Of a stretch of DNA of 64,000 nucleotides, positions 1 to 7,934 are shown in pieces. Source of the DNA: Saccharopolyspora sp. NFXS83 (GTDB lineage: Bacteria; Actinomycetota; Actinomycetes; Mycobacteriales; Pseudonocardiaceae); contig NZ_JAPFGB010000001.1 in assembly GCF_026241095.1 (NCBI RefSeq), positions 186,001-250,000 of the forward strand. The letters are read 5' to 3'. Made by a program: the position numbers and the translations under genes. The notes under the pieces are model-generated. The model was not told the DNA's origin and searched no databases. It saw only the letters and a list, made by a program, of their open reading frames with translations. The number at the start of each line of letters is the position of its first letter. Position 1 is the first letter of the stretch.

Positions 1-40
1 TGAACGACCACCCAAGCAGAACGAGCCCAGCCCCCTCAAA

Positions 41-90
41 CACCAACAAAACTGCCGGCAGAGGCGGTCGGGGGGCGCCTCTGCCGGCAG
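41..90 (-). terminator. Rho-independent terminator, minus strand
   Basis: A perfect 15-bp inverted repeat (arms 52-66 and 76-90, 9-nt loop) is followed, when read on the minus strand, by a T-rich run at 51-41 (TTTTGTTGGTG). It lies about 85 bp past the stop of the minus-strand gene at 175-711 and most likely ends that transcript. Positions 91-174 hold nothing else recognisable. Confidence 0.8.
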
Positions 91-174
91 AGCCGGAGGT
101 TTTCGGGGGGTGTAGTCGGGTTTCGGGGGTTTGGTCGGGGGTATCGGCCGCCCGTCAGGGCGCGCGGTCGGGGA

Positions 175-711
175 TCAGCGGATGCGTTCGCGCGGGACCG
201 TGATCTCGGCGTCGGTCTCGCCGCCGTAGGCGTAGGCGTAGGGGTCGTAGCCGGGCTGCTGCCCGTAACCCGCTTCCTGCTGGGGCCAAGCGGGCGTCCC
301 GTCGGGCTGCCCGTGCTGCACCGGGCCGCGCGGCGGTTCCGGCAGCACCGGTTCCGGTTCGGCGGCTTGCGACAGGTGCTGCATCACCCAGTCCCGAGCC
401 AGCGCACCAGGCGAGGTGCCTTGCCGGGCCGCGAGCTCCTTGAGCTGCTCGTTGGCCATCAGCGGCAACCGCAGCTGGTGGACCTCCGCCCCGCCGAAAC
501 CACGGCCGGTGCCGGTGGTTTCGAGGTCGTCCTTCGGGGCCAGGGCCGCGAGGTACGAGTCGAGTTCGTGATCCGGCTCGTTGGCCTGCTGCTGGTTGGC
601 GGACTTGCCCCGCTGATCCTGCTGCCGGCGTCCGGTCTTGATTCGTCCTAGAGCCACGCGCACACGATAACGGTTCTGTTGCGAAACATGGAGTGCTGTG
701 TCCGCATTCAT
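175..711 (-). CDS. Small conserved-type hypothetical protein, possible DNA-binding fold
   Basis: This encodes 178 residues starting at ATG (711). The N-terminal third is basic and Gln-rich. A central stretch, LRLPLMANEQLKELAARQG followed by TSPGALARDWVMQHL, looks like the strand-helix-helix layout of ribbon-helix-helix/CopG-type proteins, where a short strand precedes two helices. The tail is Pro/Gln/Tyr/Gly-rich and probably disordered. The function is unknown to me; a nucleic-acid-binding or antitoxin-like role is only inference. It is transcribed away from the emb pseudogene, whose 5' end starts about 60 bp away, and ends at a strong terminator. Confidence 0.65.
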   Translation of the reverse strand: MNADTALHVSQQNRYRVRVALGRIKTGRRQQDQRGKSANQQQANEPDHELDSYLAALAPKDDLETTGTGRGFGGAEVHQLRLPLMANEQLKELAARQGTSPGALARDWVMQHLSQAAEPEPVLPEPPRGPVQHGQPDGTPAWPQQEAGYGQQPGYDPYAYAYGGETDAEITVPRERIR

Positions 712-768
712 GGCGGCGTGTCGGACGTACCGCGCCCCCGCGGGCGGCCGGAGTGGGAGTCTCCACGG

Positions 769-3609
769 GTGAACGAGCCGCCCCCGCGCATCCGCGCGAG
801 CGCCGCGCCGCTTCCGCTGCGTTCGGGATCGTCGCTGGTGATCGGCGTTCTCGGCGTGCTCGCCGCGCTGCTGCTGCCGTTCGCACCGGTGCTCGCCGAC
901 GAGACCACGGTGACGTGGCCGCGAGCGGGAGCCGCCCCGGAATCGACCACGGCTTTTTTTCGTGCCCTACGCGCCCGCCGAGACGCACCTCGACGTGCCG
1001 TGCCCGGTCGTGCGCGCAGGGCAACGGGAATCGGGGCCGACGACGTTGGTCGCGAGCACCCGGCCGGGCGCGCCGTCGACGGGCTTCGCGGTGCTCACCG
1101 CGGACGGTGATCTGCTGGTGCAGGTCGGTGGCAAACAAGTGCACCGCGGACCGATCCCCGCCGGTGACTGCTCGGTGCGGCTCGACGCCGCCGGCGCGGG
1201 GAGCACGTTGCGGATCGGCCCGGACACCACGGCGCTGCCCGGTGACCGGGTGCGGGAGGTCTTCGCGTTCACCACGGACCTCCCCGCGTAGCAGGCCCGC
1301 GGCCTGGCGGTGCGCGCCCGCACCAGCACCTGGTTCGAGAACTCGCCCACCGGCGCGAAGATCGCGCTGATCGGCGCGCAGCTCGCCCTCGCCGGCGCCG
1401 CGCTCACCCTGCTCGCCCGCGTCGACCGGCGCCGCAGGCCCGCGGACCGGTCCGGCGACGAGCCCCTCCCCGGCGGAAGTGCGCGAGCCGATCAGCACGT
1501 ACCTGCCGACGCGGCCGGAGCCGCCGGGCGGCGTCGGCGGATCGGTTCCTGACCGCTGGACCTCGGCGTGCTCGCCACCTTGCTGATCTGGGCGGTGCTC
1601 GGCCCCCGCACCCCCGACGACGGCTTCACCGAGGGCATCGAGCGCACCGCGCTGCACTCCGGCGCGTTCACGAACTACTACCGCTGGGAGAACGGTGCCG
1701 AATCCCCGTTCACCGCGGTGCTCCTCCTCGTCGAACCGCTGATCTCCCTGCAGGCGAACCCGCTGGTGCTGCGGCTGCCGAGCCTCATCGCCGGATTCCT
1801 GACCTGGCTGCTGCCGAGCCGCGGCGCGCTGCCGGTGCTGCTGCCCGGACACGCCCGCCTCGGCCGCGTGCGCTCGCTGCTCGCCGGCGCGTTGCTGCTC
1901 TGGTGGCTGCCGTTCGACCTCGGAGTGCGCCCGGAGCCGTTCGTCGCGTTCGGCGCCACTGTCGTGCTGACCTGCGTGCTGCGCGGTACCCGGCGGGAGA
2001 ACGGGCTGCTGCTGGGCTGCGGCGCGTTGGCGGCGGGACTCACCGTCGCCGTCAACCCGGTCGGCGTGACCGCGACCGCCCCGCTGCTCCTGCTGGCCCC
2101 TCGGATCTGGCGGACGCTGCGCGCCGGGGGCTCGCCGTACGGGGCGATCGCGCTGCTGGCCTGCGTCGGCGCGGTCGGGCTGGTGGCGATGTTCGCCGAC
2201 CAGTCCTGGTACGGGGTCGGCCGGGCCACCGAACTGCACCGGTTCTACGGGCCGAACGTGCCGTGGTTCGAGGAGATCCGGCGCTACGAGTACCTGCTCG
2301 GCTTCGACGACGAACAAGGCGGCCTCGGCCGCCGGTGCTGATCACGCTGCCGCTGCTGGCCTGCGCGGTGCTGCTGCTCGCGGCGGGAACCGGGCGCTCA
2401 CCGGACTGCGCACCGCGCACGTGGCGCCGGTGGCGTTCGCGGTGGGGCTGGGCATGTTGTGGCTGACCCCGTCGAAGTGGACGCACTACTTCGGCGCGCT
2501 CGCGGGTTTCGGCGCGCTCGCGCTGACGGTGTCGGTGGTGCTGCTGGTGGCGGCGCGCGACGAGCTCGTCGGCCTGATCGGGACCGTGCTGCTCGTGGTC
2601 GGGATCAGCGTGGCGTTCGCGGGCCGCAACGAGTGGTTCCTGCACTCGGACTTCGGGGTGCCGCACGCGGAGACCCCGTTCGCGCCGTTCGACGGCCCGC
2701 TGCCGTGGCTCGCGCTCACCGCGGTCGTGCTGCTGCTCGGCGGGCGGCGCTCGGCCGGGTGCCCGCCATGCTGGGCGTGACGGCTGTGGTGCTCGGCGTG
2801 GCGGTGCTGCTGGTGTCGTTCGTGGTCGCCCCGTTCCGGCAGTTCGGCGGCTACTCGGTCGGCGCGCAGAACATCGGGCACCTGACCGGCGGAGACTGCG
2901 GCATCGCCGACCGGTCCCGCGGCTTCGTCGAACGCGGCGGCTACCCGGAGTTCCAGACGCCGCCCGCACCGCCGGGCACCGGCAGCGCCACCTACCTGTG
3001 GGGCAGCCTCGACAGCGGTGGTGCCTCGACGGGCGAGCTCACCAGCCGCTGGTTCGCGCTGCCGCCGCCGTCGCCGGACCAGGAGGTCGCGCTGTCGGTG
3101 GCCGGGCGCACCGGCGACGGCAACCGGCTCGTCCTGGAGTTCGGCCGGGACTCGCGGCCGATCGGGCGGCGGGTGCTCGACGACTCCTGGAAGGACGACG
3201 ACGAACGCCGCACCTACCCCAGCGACCGCGTCGTCGAGGACGCACCGCAAGACCGCCCCGACTGGCGGGAAGCGCAGGTCGGAGCCGCCGATGTGCCCGC
3301 GGGCGCGAACACCGCGCGCATCTTCGCCACCGACGCCACCACCGACGGCGGCGGCTGGCTCGCCACCACCGGCCCGCGGCTGCGCGACGTGGTGCCATTG
3401 CGGGCCTCGCTCGGCGGTTCGGTCTACGTGGACTGGGCGATGGTGTGGGACTTCCCGCCACGGGTCGCGGGCGGTCCGGCGCAGGCGCCGACGACGCTGC
3501 TGACCCCGCCCGGCTACCTCGGTTTCGCCGGGCCGGCCCCGTTCGTGGCTGGGAAGGCGACCGGACTCCGCTGGGCTATCCGGACGGCGCGGCGAGGTCG
3601 AGCGACTGA
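769..3609 (+). pseudogene. Arabinosyltransferase (EmbA/B/C family) pseudogene
   Basis: Family hallmarks run in order but in changing frames. They are an N-terminal membrane helix (from GTG 769), a periplasmic segment ending near TWFENSPTGAKIALIG, the block LGPRTPDDGFTEG, a polytopic membrane region, the strongly conserved TPSKWTHYFGALAG (about 2467-2510), and the C-terminal carbohydrate-binding-type domain (about 2950-3560, with TPPGYLGFAGPAPF). Lesions seen are a frame change at the T8 run 953-960, in-frame stops at 1289-1291 and 1550-1552, and frame changes near 2330, between 2400 and 2420, near 2760, and probably near 3555. Emb proteins normally have about 1,000-1,100 residues and polymerise cell-wall arabinan from decaprenyl-phosphoarabinose; the intact length here would be about 945. 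So many lesions argue for real decay rather than one sequencing error. Confidence 0.88.
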
Positions 3610-4282
3610 TCGGCGCTCGCACCCCGGGGCCAGGTACCTCGGACAGCGGAGGACCCCCACGCCAGGGGGAGGAGCGCGGGGGTCGGAGGGGATCTCCACA
3701 GTCGCTGACCGGGGGTGGGTCAGCTTCACGATTGTGGCATGGCTTTCCCGTTATTGGGAGGGACAGCCGGGAAACGTTGCTACCCGTTGTTACTTGTATC
3801 GCCCAAACGCCAGCAAGCTTCACTCGAAGGTCCGCCCCCGGGCCACCGTTGGGCGAGTGGGAGTCGGCCGCCGCCCTCCGCGATCACGCGTACCCGCTCG
3901 ATCCACCCGGAAAGAGCAGTCCCCGCCCGCGCTCGGGCACGAGGTGCACGAGCCCGCGCGCTCGACCGGCACGTCCGCGGCTCGTCCCGCCAGGCGCGGC
4001 GGGCTCACCCCGCGGTCGAGCGCTCGGCTCGGGCAGCGGTCTCACGAACTGCGGTGATCCCGGTTCGCCGGGCGGACCTCCCGGCGGCGGCAGGGGGTCG
4101 GCGACGGCCATCTTCCAGAGTGGACGAGACGTCCGGTTCGGCTTGGACGGTCGACGGGTCCGAAGTGGATCGAAACAGCCCGAACGATTACGCAGCGTCT
4201 CGAGCGAATCACTCTGTGGGGGGCTGCGGCTGTGTACAAGCTGTGGATAACCTGCGGCCGAAACCCGAGCCGGGGAGGCACC
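3610..4282. other. Gene-free stretch with one DnaA-box-like site
   Basis: No open frame here has a convincing start or family signature. The only exact motif I see is TGTGGATAA at 4243-4251, which is TTATCCACA (the E. coli consensus DnaA box) on the minus strand, about 30 bp upstream of the next gene's start. A single copy does not make an origin. A good Shine-Dalgarno (GGGGAGG, 4272-4278) closes the region. Confidence 0.5.
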
Positions 4283-4522
4283 ATGTACGGGTCGCTGGAC
4301 GTACGGAAGTTCTTGTCGCAGCAGGAAGAAACCGCTAGCCGATCAGCCTCGGTGGTGCCTGCGCCGCGCAGCGGCGAGCCCTCCGGGATCACCGACGACC
4401 AGGTGCACCGAGCGAGGGTCGCGGTGGCGCGCAGTTCGGAGGACGCCGAGGACTGCCGCCTGCTGCTGGACATGCTCGGGCTTGTCCCGGACGAGGACGG
4501 CGAGCCGCCGGTCACGCAGTGA
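4283..4522 (+). CDS. Small hypothetical protein (79 aa)
   Basis: The start at ATG 4283 is chosen because GGGGAGG sits four bases upstream; a longer in-frame start at 4232 has no ribosome site. The 79-residue product is hydrophilic and acidic at its C-terminus. It has a predicted helix-rich segment, ITDDQVHRARVAVARSSEDA, followed by EDCRLLLDMLGLVPD. I do not recognise a family. The codon bias (G/C in third positions) and the ribosome site support a real gene. A DnaA-box-like site lies just upstream. Confidence 0.65.
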   Translation: MYGSLDVRKFLSQQEETASRSASVVPAPRSGEPSGITDDQVHRARVAVARSSEDAEDCRLLLDMLGLVPDEDGEPPVTQ

Positions 4523-4703
4523 GCCGTCTCCGCAGCGCTCGGAGCCGATCACCTCGACCGGGTCGGCGCTGGTCCGGCGTGGGCGCGAGCGGTGACCGGT
4601 TCGGGCGAGCAGTTGCCCGCGCGGGTAGGTGGTGATCGGCGGCGACATCGCTGGGCACCGGCCGTGCCGGCGTCCGGGCGGCGAGTCGGTAGCGCTGGGA
4701 CGA

Positions 4704-4788
4704 GGGCTCGACGCTGTCGAAGTAGGGCTGTCTTCCCGCGAGGGCGGGCACCCCCCGGTGGCTCGCCTCGCGGGAAGACGTCGAGCCC
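4704..4788. repeat. Nested inverted repeat (two-stage hairpin)
   Basis: Two perfect inverted repeats are nested. The outer arms GGGCTCGACG (4704-4713) and CGTCGAGCCC (4779-4788) enclose the inner arms TCTTCCCGCGAG (4731-4742) and CTCGCGGGAAGA (4767-4778). The inner 3' arm abuts the outer 3' arm, while 17 bases separate the 5' arms, giving a long stem with a one-sided bulge and a 24-nt GC-rich loop. There is no T-tract, so it is not a standard terminator. It sits 18 bp upstream of the putative autoregulator operator. Confidence 0.6.
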
Positions 4789-4805
4789 AGCGGCGGGCTC
4801 GGTGA

Positions 4806-4827
4806 AAACATACCGTGCGGTTTCTTT
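4806..4827 (+). promoter_or_regulatory. ARE-like operator for a gamma-butyrolactone-receptor-type TetR
   Basis: The 22-bp site has halves AAACATACCG and CGGTTTCTTT separated by TG. The halves agree at 8 of 10 positions as an inverted repeat. It matches the well-known AAAC-x-xACCG-N2-CGGT-x-x-GTTT layout of autoregulatory elements bound by ArpA/FarA/ScbR proteins. It lies about 200 bp upstream of a gene for exactly this regulator type. Direct binding is inference. Confidence 0.6.
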
Positions 4828-5027
4828 CGCGTTCCCTCCAGGTCACCGGTCGGTTCCAGCAAGATCACCGACGGGACACGGGAACGGCGGATGGGCACGT
4901 GCAGGGGCGGCGGGGTAACTTCGCGTGGCGTAGTTGATCATCCTTTCGTGGGCCGTGTCACCGGATCTAGTTAACGCCGAGATCTCGCGCTGAGCATGGC
5001 CGACACTCCAGCCGCCGGAGCCGTGCC

Positions 5028-5639
5028 ATGCCCCAGCAGCGTCGGGCGCAAGTCACCCGCCGTGCCATCGTCGTCGCTGCTGCCGAGGAGTTCGACCGCG
5101 TCGGCTTCGACGCCACCCCGCTGAGCGCGATCCTCCGTCGAAGCGGCGTCACGAAGGGCGCGTTCTACTTCCACTTCCCGTCCAAGGACGCCGTCGCAGC
5201 CGCGCTCGTGCGCTTCCAGGCCCAGGTGTGGTCCAAGATCTGGCAGCGCTGGACGTCCCGAGGTCTCGATCCGCTGTCCACCGCCGTCGAACTCGTCGAC
5301 GAAGTGGTCCGGATCCTGGAGCACGACGTGGTCGTCCGCGCCGGAGCCCGGCTCGCGATGCGGGACCAGGACACCGTGACCCGCTGGGAGCAGCTGCTCG
5401 CCGGCCTGCTGCGGAGTTCCGCGGAGAACGGCCTGCTGCGCCCCGAGGTCGATCCCGTGGCCGCCACCCGCGTCCTCTACGCCACGCTCGTCGGCGTCCG
5501 CGTGCTGAGCGCGAGCCGCGCGATCGGCGTGGCTCAGCAGACCGGCGAGATCTGGCGGCTCGTCCTCGGGGGCATCGCCACCGCTGACTGGTTGCGGGAC
5601 AACCCCTCGGTCCCGGCCGCCGCCCCGCGTCCAAGCTGA
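5028..5639 (+). CDS. TetR-family regulator, gamma-butyrolactone receptor (ArpA/ScbR) type
   Basis: This 203-residue protein starts at ATG 5028, with GGAG (5017-5020) as ribosome site. The N-terminal helix-turn-helix (residues 8-55, ending SGVTKGAFYFHFPSKDAVA) and the C-terminal ligand domain with VRAGARLAM and a late EIWRLVLGGIA resemble ArpA/ScbR-type receptors (VTKGALYFHF, ARAGTRLS, EMWRHILPSI). Those proteins repress antibiotic and differentiation genes and release DNA on binding a gamma-butyrolactone or similar signal. An ARE-like palindrome at 4806-4827 suggests autoregulation. No AfsA-type synthase lies in the window, so it may be an orphan or pseudo-receptor. The TetR assignment is firm; the ligand class is inference. 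Confidence 0.8.
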   Translation: MPQQRRAQVTRRAIVVAAAEEFDRVGFDATPLSAILRRSGVTKGAFYFHFPSKDAVAAALVRFQAQVWSKIWQRWTSRGLDPLSTAVELVDEVVRILEHDVVVRAGARLAMRDQDTVTRWEQLLAGLLRSSAENGLLRPEVDPVAATRVLYATLVGVRVLSASRAIGVAQQTGEIWRLVLGGIATADWLRDNPSVPAAAPRPS

Positions 5640-5953
5640 GACCGTCGTCACAAAGATCGATTTTCGCCCCGAACCCCTCCCGGGCGGGCCCGCAGCCCTG
5701 TTTTCGCGGTGACCCCGCTCCGTCGAGCCCCGTCCGGATGAGTTGCCGGCCGAGTGAAAAAAGCTGGTCAGGTCGCTACACTCGACCGTGGCCGCGCTCG
5801 CCGGGGCGAGCGTGCGGCGAGCTCGCGCCGCTTAAGCACCCCCCGGTGCGAGGCCCTTGGAGGCGTGTCGTAAGCTTTCATCACTGCCAACGGGGCGCCC
5901 CGAAAGGGAAAAGCCGGTTGGAGGTAAGGCCGGGTCGGTGTCGAATCGGCCAA
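5640..5953. other. Intergenic region upstream of the tRNA cluster
   Basis: I find no gene here. The region should hold the tRNA promoter: TACACT at about 5776-5781 could be a -10 box, but no convincing -35 box is paired with it. GC-rich short inverted repeats around 5795-5830 (CTCGCCGGGGCGAG) may end the TetR transcript. Confidence 0.4.
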
Positions 5954-6026
5954 GCCCCCATCGTCTAGCGGCCTAGGACGCCGCCCTTTCAAGGCGGTAG
6001 CGCGGGTTCGAATCCCGTTGGGGGTA
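5954..6026 (+). tRNA. tRNA-Glu (anticodon UUC)
   Basis: The 73-nt cloverleaf has acceptor arms GCCCCCA and TGGGGGT with a G-U end pair, an anticodon arm CCGCC-CTTTCAA-GGCGG with anticodon TTC, a T arm GCGGGTTCGAATCCCGT, and discriminator A at 6026. CCA is not encoded. It is the first of three closely spaced tRNA genes, probably cotranscribed. Confidence 0.95.
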
Positions 6027-6042
6027 CGCAACAACAGAACAT

Positions 6043-6116
6043 GGCCCAGTGGCGCAGTTGGTTAGCGCGCCGCCCTGTCACGGCGGAGGTCGCGGGTTCA
6101 AGTCCCGTCTGGGTCG
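6043..6116 (+). tRNA. tRNA-Asp (anticodon GUC)
   Basis: The cloverleaf has acceptor arms GGCCCAG and CTGGGTC, anticodon loop CTGTCAC (anticodon GTC), and a T arm GCGGGTTCAAGTCCCGT. The discriminator G (6116) is followed by CCA, so the 3' end is encoded. It lies 16 bp after tRNA-Glu. Confidence 0.95.
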
Positions 6117-6147
6117 CCAGAGCGTTCGGTTGAGAGCCGGCCGCCAT

Positions 6148-6221
6148 GGCCAGGTAGCTCAGTTGGTACGAGCGTCCGCCTGAAAAGCGGAAGGTCGGCG
6201 GTTCGACCCCGCCCCTGGCCA
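6148..6221 (+). tRNA. tRNA-Phe (anticodon GAA), integration target of the AICE
   Basis: The acceptor arms are GGCCAGG and CCTGGCC, the anticodon loop is CTGAAAA (anticodon GAA) and the discriminator is A (6221). Its 3' half, from the anticodon arm on, is repeated at 27496-27539, so the element uses this gene as attB and restores it on insertion. A terminator hairpin at 6243-6269 follows. Confidence 0.95.
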
Positions 6222-6222
6222 C
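6179..6222 (+). repeat. attL core (44-bp direct repeat, left copy)
   Basis: The sequence from CCTGAAAAGCGG to TGGCCAC is identical, base for base, to 27496-27539. It covers the anticodon loop through the acceptor end of tRNA-Phe, the usual crossover region for tyrosine integrases of AICEs. Confidence 0.92.
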
Positions 6223-6242
6223 GCTCTTGAGCTGGCACAAGC

Positions 6243-6269
6243 AAGCCCCACCGGGTTCCGGTGGGGCTT
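6243..6269 (+). terminator. Terminator hairpin behind the tRNA cluster
   Basis: A perfect 12-bp stem AAGCCCCACCGG/CCGGTGGGGCTT with loop GTT is followed by CTTCTT. It can end the tRNA transcript and, on the other strand, the int transcript. A near-identical hairpin occurs at 27561-27587 behind the second att copy. Confidence 0.75.
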
Positions 6270-6272
6270 CTT

Positions 6273-6293
6273 GGTCTCAGTTGGGGGTCTCAG
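6273..6293. promoter_or_regulatory. Paired GGTCTCAG repeats, candidate integrase arm sites (left)
   Basis: GGTCTCAG occurs at 6273-6280 and again at 6286-6293, the second copy overlapping the int stop codon. The same word is paired near the right end (27383-27402) and occurs once in the older att remnant (27603-27610). Short direct repeats flanking the core on both sides are typical of integrase or Xis arm sites; binding here is inferred. Confidence 0.45.
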
Positions 6294-7624
6294 TCGCGGC
6301 CCCAGAAGAACCCGTTGAGCTGTGAGGCCACGTCCCGCCGGATCTCGTCAGTGACGTGCATGTAGCGCTTCTTCATCGTCGGGGTCGACCAGCCCATCAG
6401 ATCCATCACGGTCCGGTCGGGCACGCCGAGGATCAGCAACGTGGTCGCCGCGGTGTGACGTGCGTCGTGCAGCCGGGCCTCCCGCACCCCTGCTTCGGTC
6501 AGCAGTTCCTTCCACTCGTCGAGGTCCCGTCGCGGATCGAGCGGCTTGCCGTTGGGCTGGGTGAACATGAACCCGCCCTCGTGCCACTCGTTACCGGCTA
6601 GCTCCCGCTCGGCCTGCTGTTGCTCTTCGTGTCGCAAGAGCATGTTGAACAGCTCGTCAGGCAGCCCGATCGAGCGTCGGCCCGCCGAAGACTTCAGCTC
6701 CACCAGGACCAGGCCGCCGCCCCGGCGCTGCGGGCACCACCGGGCGTGGTCGGTGCAGTCCGCCGGGCACGGTGGCGGGCAAGCTCGGGTGTGCCGCTTG
6801 CACTGCTTCGGGCAGGGCTTGACCTTGTGGTACTTCGCGCCGCACGCGTGCGGGTCGGAGCACCCGTGCTCCCAAGTCCGGCGCTGGATGGCTTCTCGGA
6901 TCTTCAGCGCTTTCCTCCGGCGGTCGAGCCGGGGCCACTTGAGGCCGAGGGCCTCGCCCTGCCGGATTCCCAGGGCGAGAGCGACGACGTACCGGACACC
7001 GTTCCGGCGCTCCAAGGCTGCCTTGAGAACCTGCTGAACCTCGTCCGGCTCCAGCGGCTCGATCTCCTCTTCCTCCACCCGGGGAGCCTTGGCGAGCGCC
7101 AACGGGTTGCGGTTGATGTAGCCGCGGCGAAGCGCCTCCCCGAACGCGGTCCGGCCGGTCCGATGCACCTGGTGAACGGTGGCTGGTTTGAACCCAGCTT
7201 GGAGGAGCTTCCGGTACAGCTTCTCGAAGTACTCCGGGTGTTCCTGGATGTGATCGAGCCGGTGGGCGCCGATGCCGGGCACCAAGTGCTTGTAGATCGC
7301 CGTGCGGTACCCGAGCAGCGTCTTGTACCGGACGGTCAGCGGTGCGATCTCCTCCACCCAATGGACCAGCAGATCCTCGACGAGCCGGAACTTTCCGTGC
7401 CGGGTCTTCGCGGGACGGCCCTCGTCCCGCGCGCGTTCGAGTCGGCTCACCTCCTCGACGACGTCTTCCTTGGCCTTGCGCTTGACGTGGGGCCGGACGG
7501 GCTTGCCGTCGTCACCGACGCCCATGCTCACTCGCCCGTGCCAGTAGCCATCCTTGCCCAGGTAGATGCTCGACCGGCCGTTGGCGTTTCGAGCCTTCTT
7601 CGGCTTGTCCGCTTTGTCGTTCAT
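6290..7624 (-). CDS. int: Tyrosine-type site-specific integrase
   Basis: The 444-residue protein starts at ATG 7624 behind GAGGAG. It has an N-terminal arm-binding region (about 15-75), a SAM-like core-binding domain (about 80-180) and a catalytic domain with R221 (GIRQGEALGLKW), K311, H386-D-A-R389, W412 and nucleophile Y421 (KKRYMHV). A Cys-rich insert at 255-297 carries nine cysteines and probably binds zinc; it separates the first Arg from the His box, as in other actinomycete integrases of this type. It recombines attP with the tRNA-Phe attB and lies immediately beside attL. It is cotranscribed with xis (10-bp gap). Confidence 0.95.
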   Translation of the reverse strand: MNDKADKPKKARNANGRSSIYLGKDGYWHGRVSMGVGDDGKPVRPHVKRKAKEDVVEEVSRLERARDEGRPAKTRHGKFRLVEDLLVHWVEEIAPLTVRYKTLLGYRTAIYKHLVPGIGAHRLDHIQEHPEYFEKLYRKLLQAGFKPATVHQVHRTGRTAFGEALRRGYINRNPLALAKAPRVEEEEIEPLEPDEVQQVLKAALERRNGVRYVVALALGIRQGEALGLKWPRLDRRRKALKIREAIQRRTWEHGCSDPHACGAKYHKVKPCPKQCKRHTRACPPPCPADCTDHARWCPQRRGGGLVLVELKSSAGRRSIGLPDELFNMLLRHEEQQQAERELAGNEWHEGGFMFTQPNGKPLDPRRDLDEWKELLTEAGVREARLHDARHTAATTLLILGVPDRTVMDLMGWSTPTMKKRYMHVTDEIRRDVASQLNGFFWGRD

Positions 7625-7634
7625 CCGGATCTCC

Positions 7635-7934
7635 TCAGGCTGCGCGCTGCTGGTCGGGCTGGTCCTGGACGAGTCGTGCGGCGTACTGATCGATGGCCTC
7701 CTTGGGGATGCGGCGTAGTCGGCCGATGCGGACGGAGTCGAGTTCGCCGGAGCGCACCAGGGCGTAGGTGGTGGTGCGGCCGATGCCGAGTCGTTCGGCG
7801 GCTTCCTCGACGGTGAGGAGCACACGCGCCGGGAGGGAACGGACCTCGGCTTGGGGCTCGGGCTTGTCCTCTTCGGCGAGCAGAGCGGCGAGCTTGGCGA
7901 GCGTGCTGGCGATCTCGGTGGCTCGGTCGGTCAC
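7635..7934 (-). CDS. xis: Excisionase / helix-turn-helix protein
   Basis: This 99-residue protein starts at GTG 7934, overlapping the stop of the upstream DUF3631 gene by GTGA, so translation is probably coupled. Residues 39-88 form the MerR/Xis-type winged helix (LLTVEEAAERLGIGRTTTYA, then a GELDSVRIGRLRRIP wing). The N-terminal half is a short acidic helix. In AICEs such proteins bend the att sites and direct integrase toward excision. Its place between the replication genes and int fits that role. Confidence 0.88.
   Translation of the reverse strand: MTDRATEIASTLAKLAALLAEEDKPEPQAEVRSLPARVLLTVEEAAERLGIGRTTTYALVRSGELDSVRIGRLRRIPKEAIDQYAARLVQDQPDQQRAA

Noticed and set aside
155-2317. 720-codon minus-strand frame
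   Set aside because: It is opposite the real small gene and the emb pseudogene, is Arg/Gly/Pro/Gln-rich with no family match, and is a typical high-GC shadow frame.
4239-4251. DnaA-box-like TTATCCACA as an origin of replication
   Set aside because: Only one copy is present and no dnaA, dnaN or repeats are nearby, so it is reported only as a site.
4731-4778. Rho-independent terminator for the 79-aa gene
   Set aside because: The hairpin has no T-tract, lies more than 200 bp after the stop, and has a nested outer stem; a terminator is not the best explanation.
6129-6240. Protein frames across the tRNA cluster
   Set aside because: They are translations of tRNA genes and have no support as coding.
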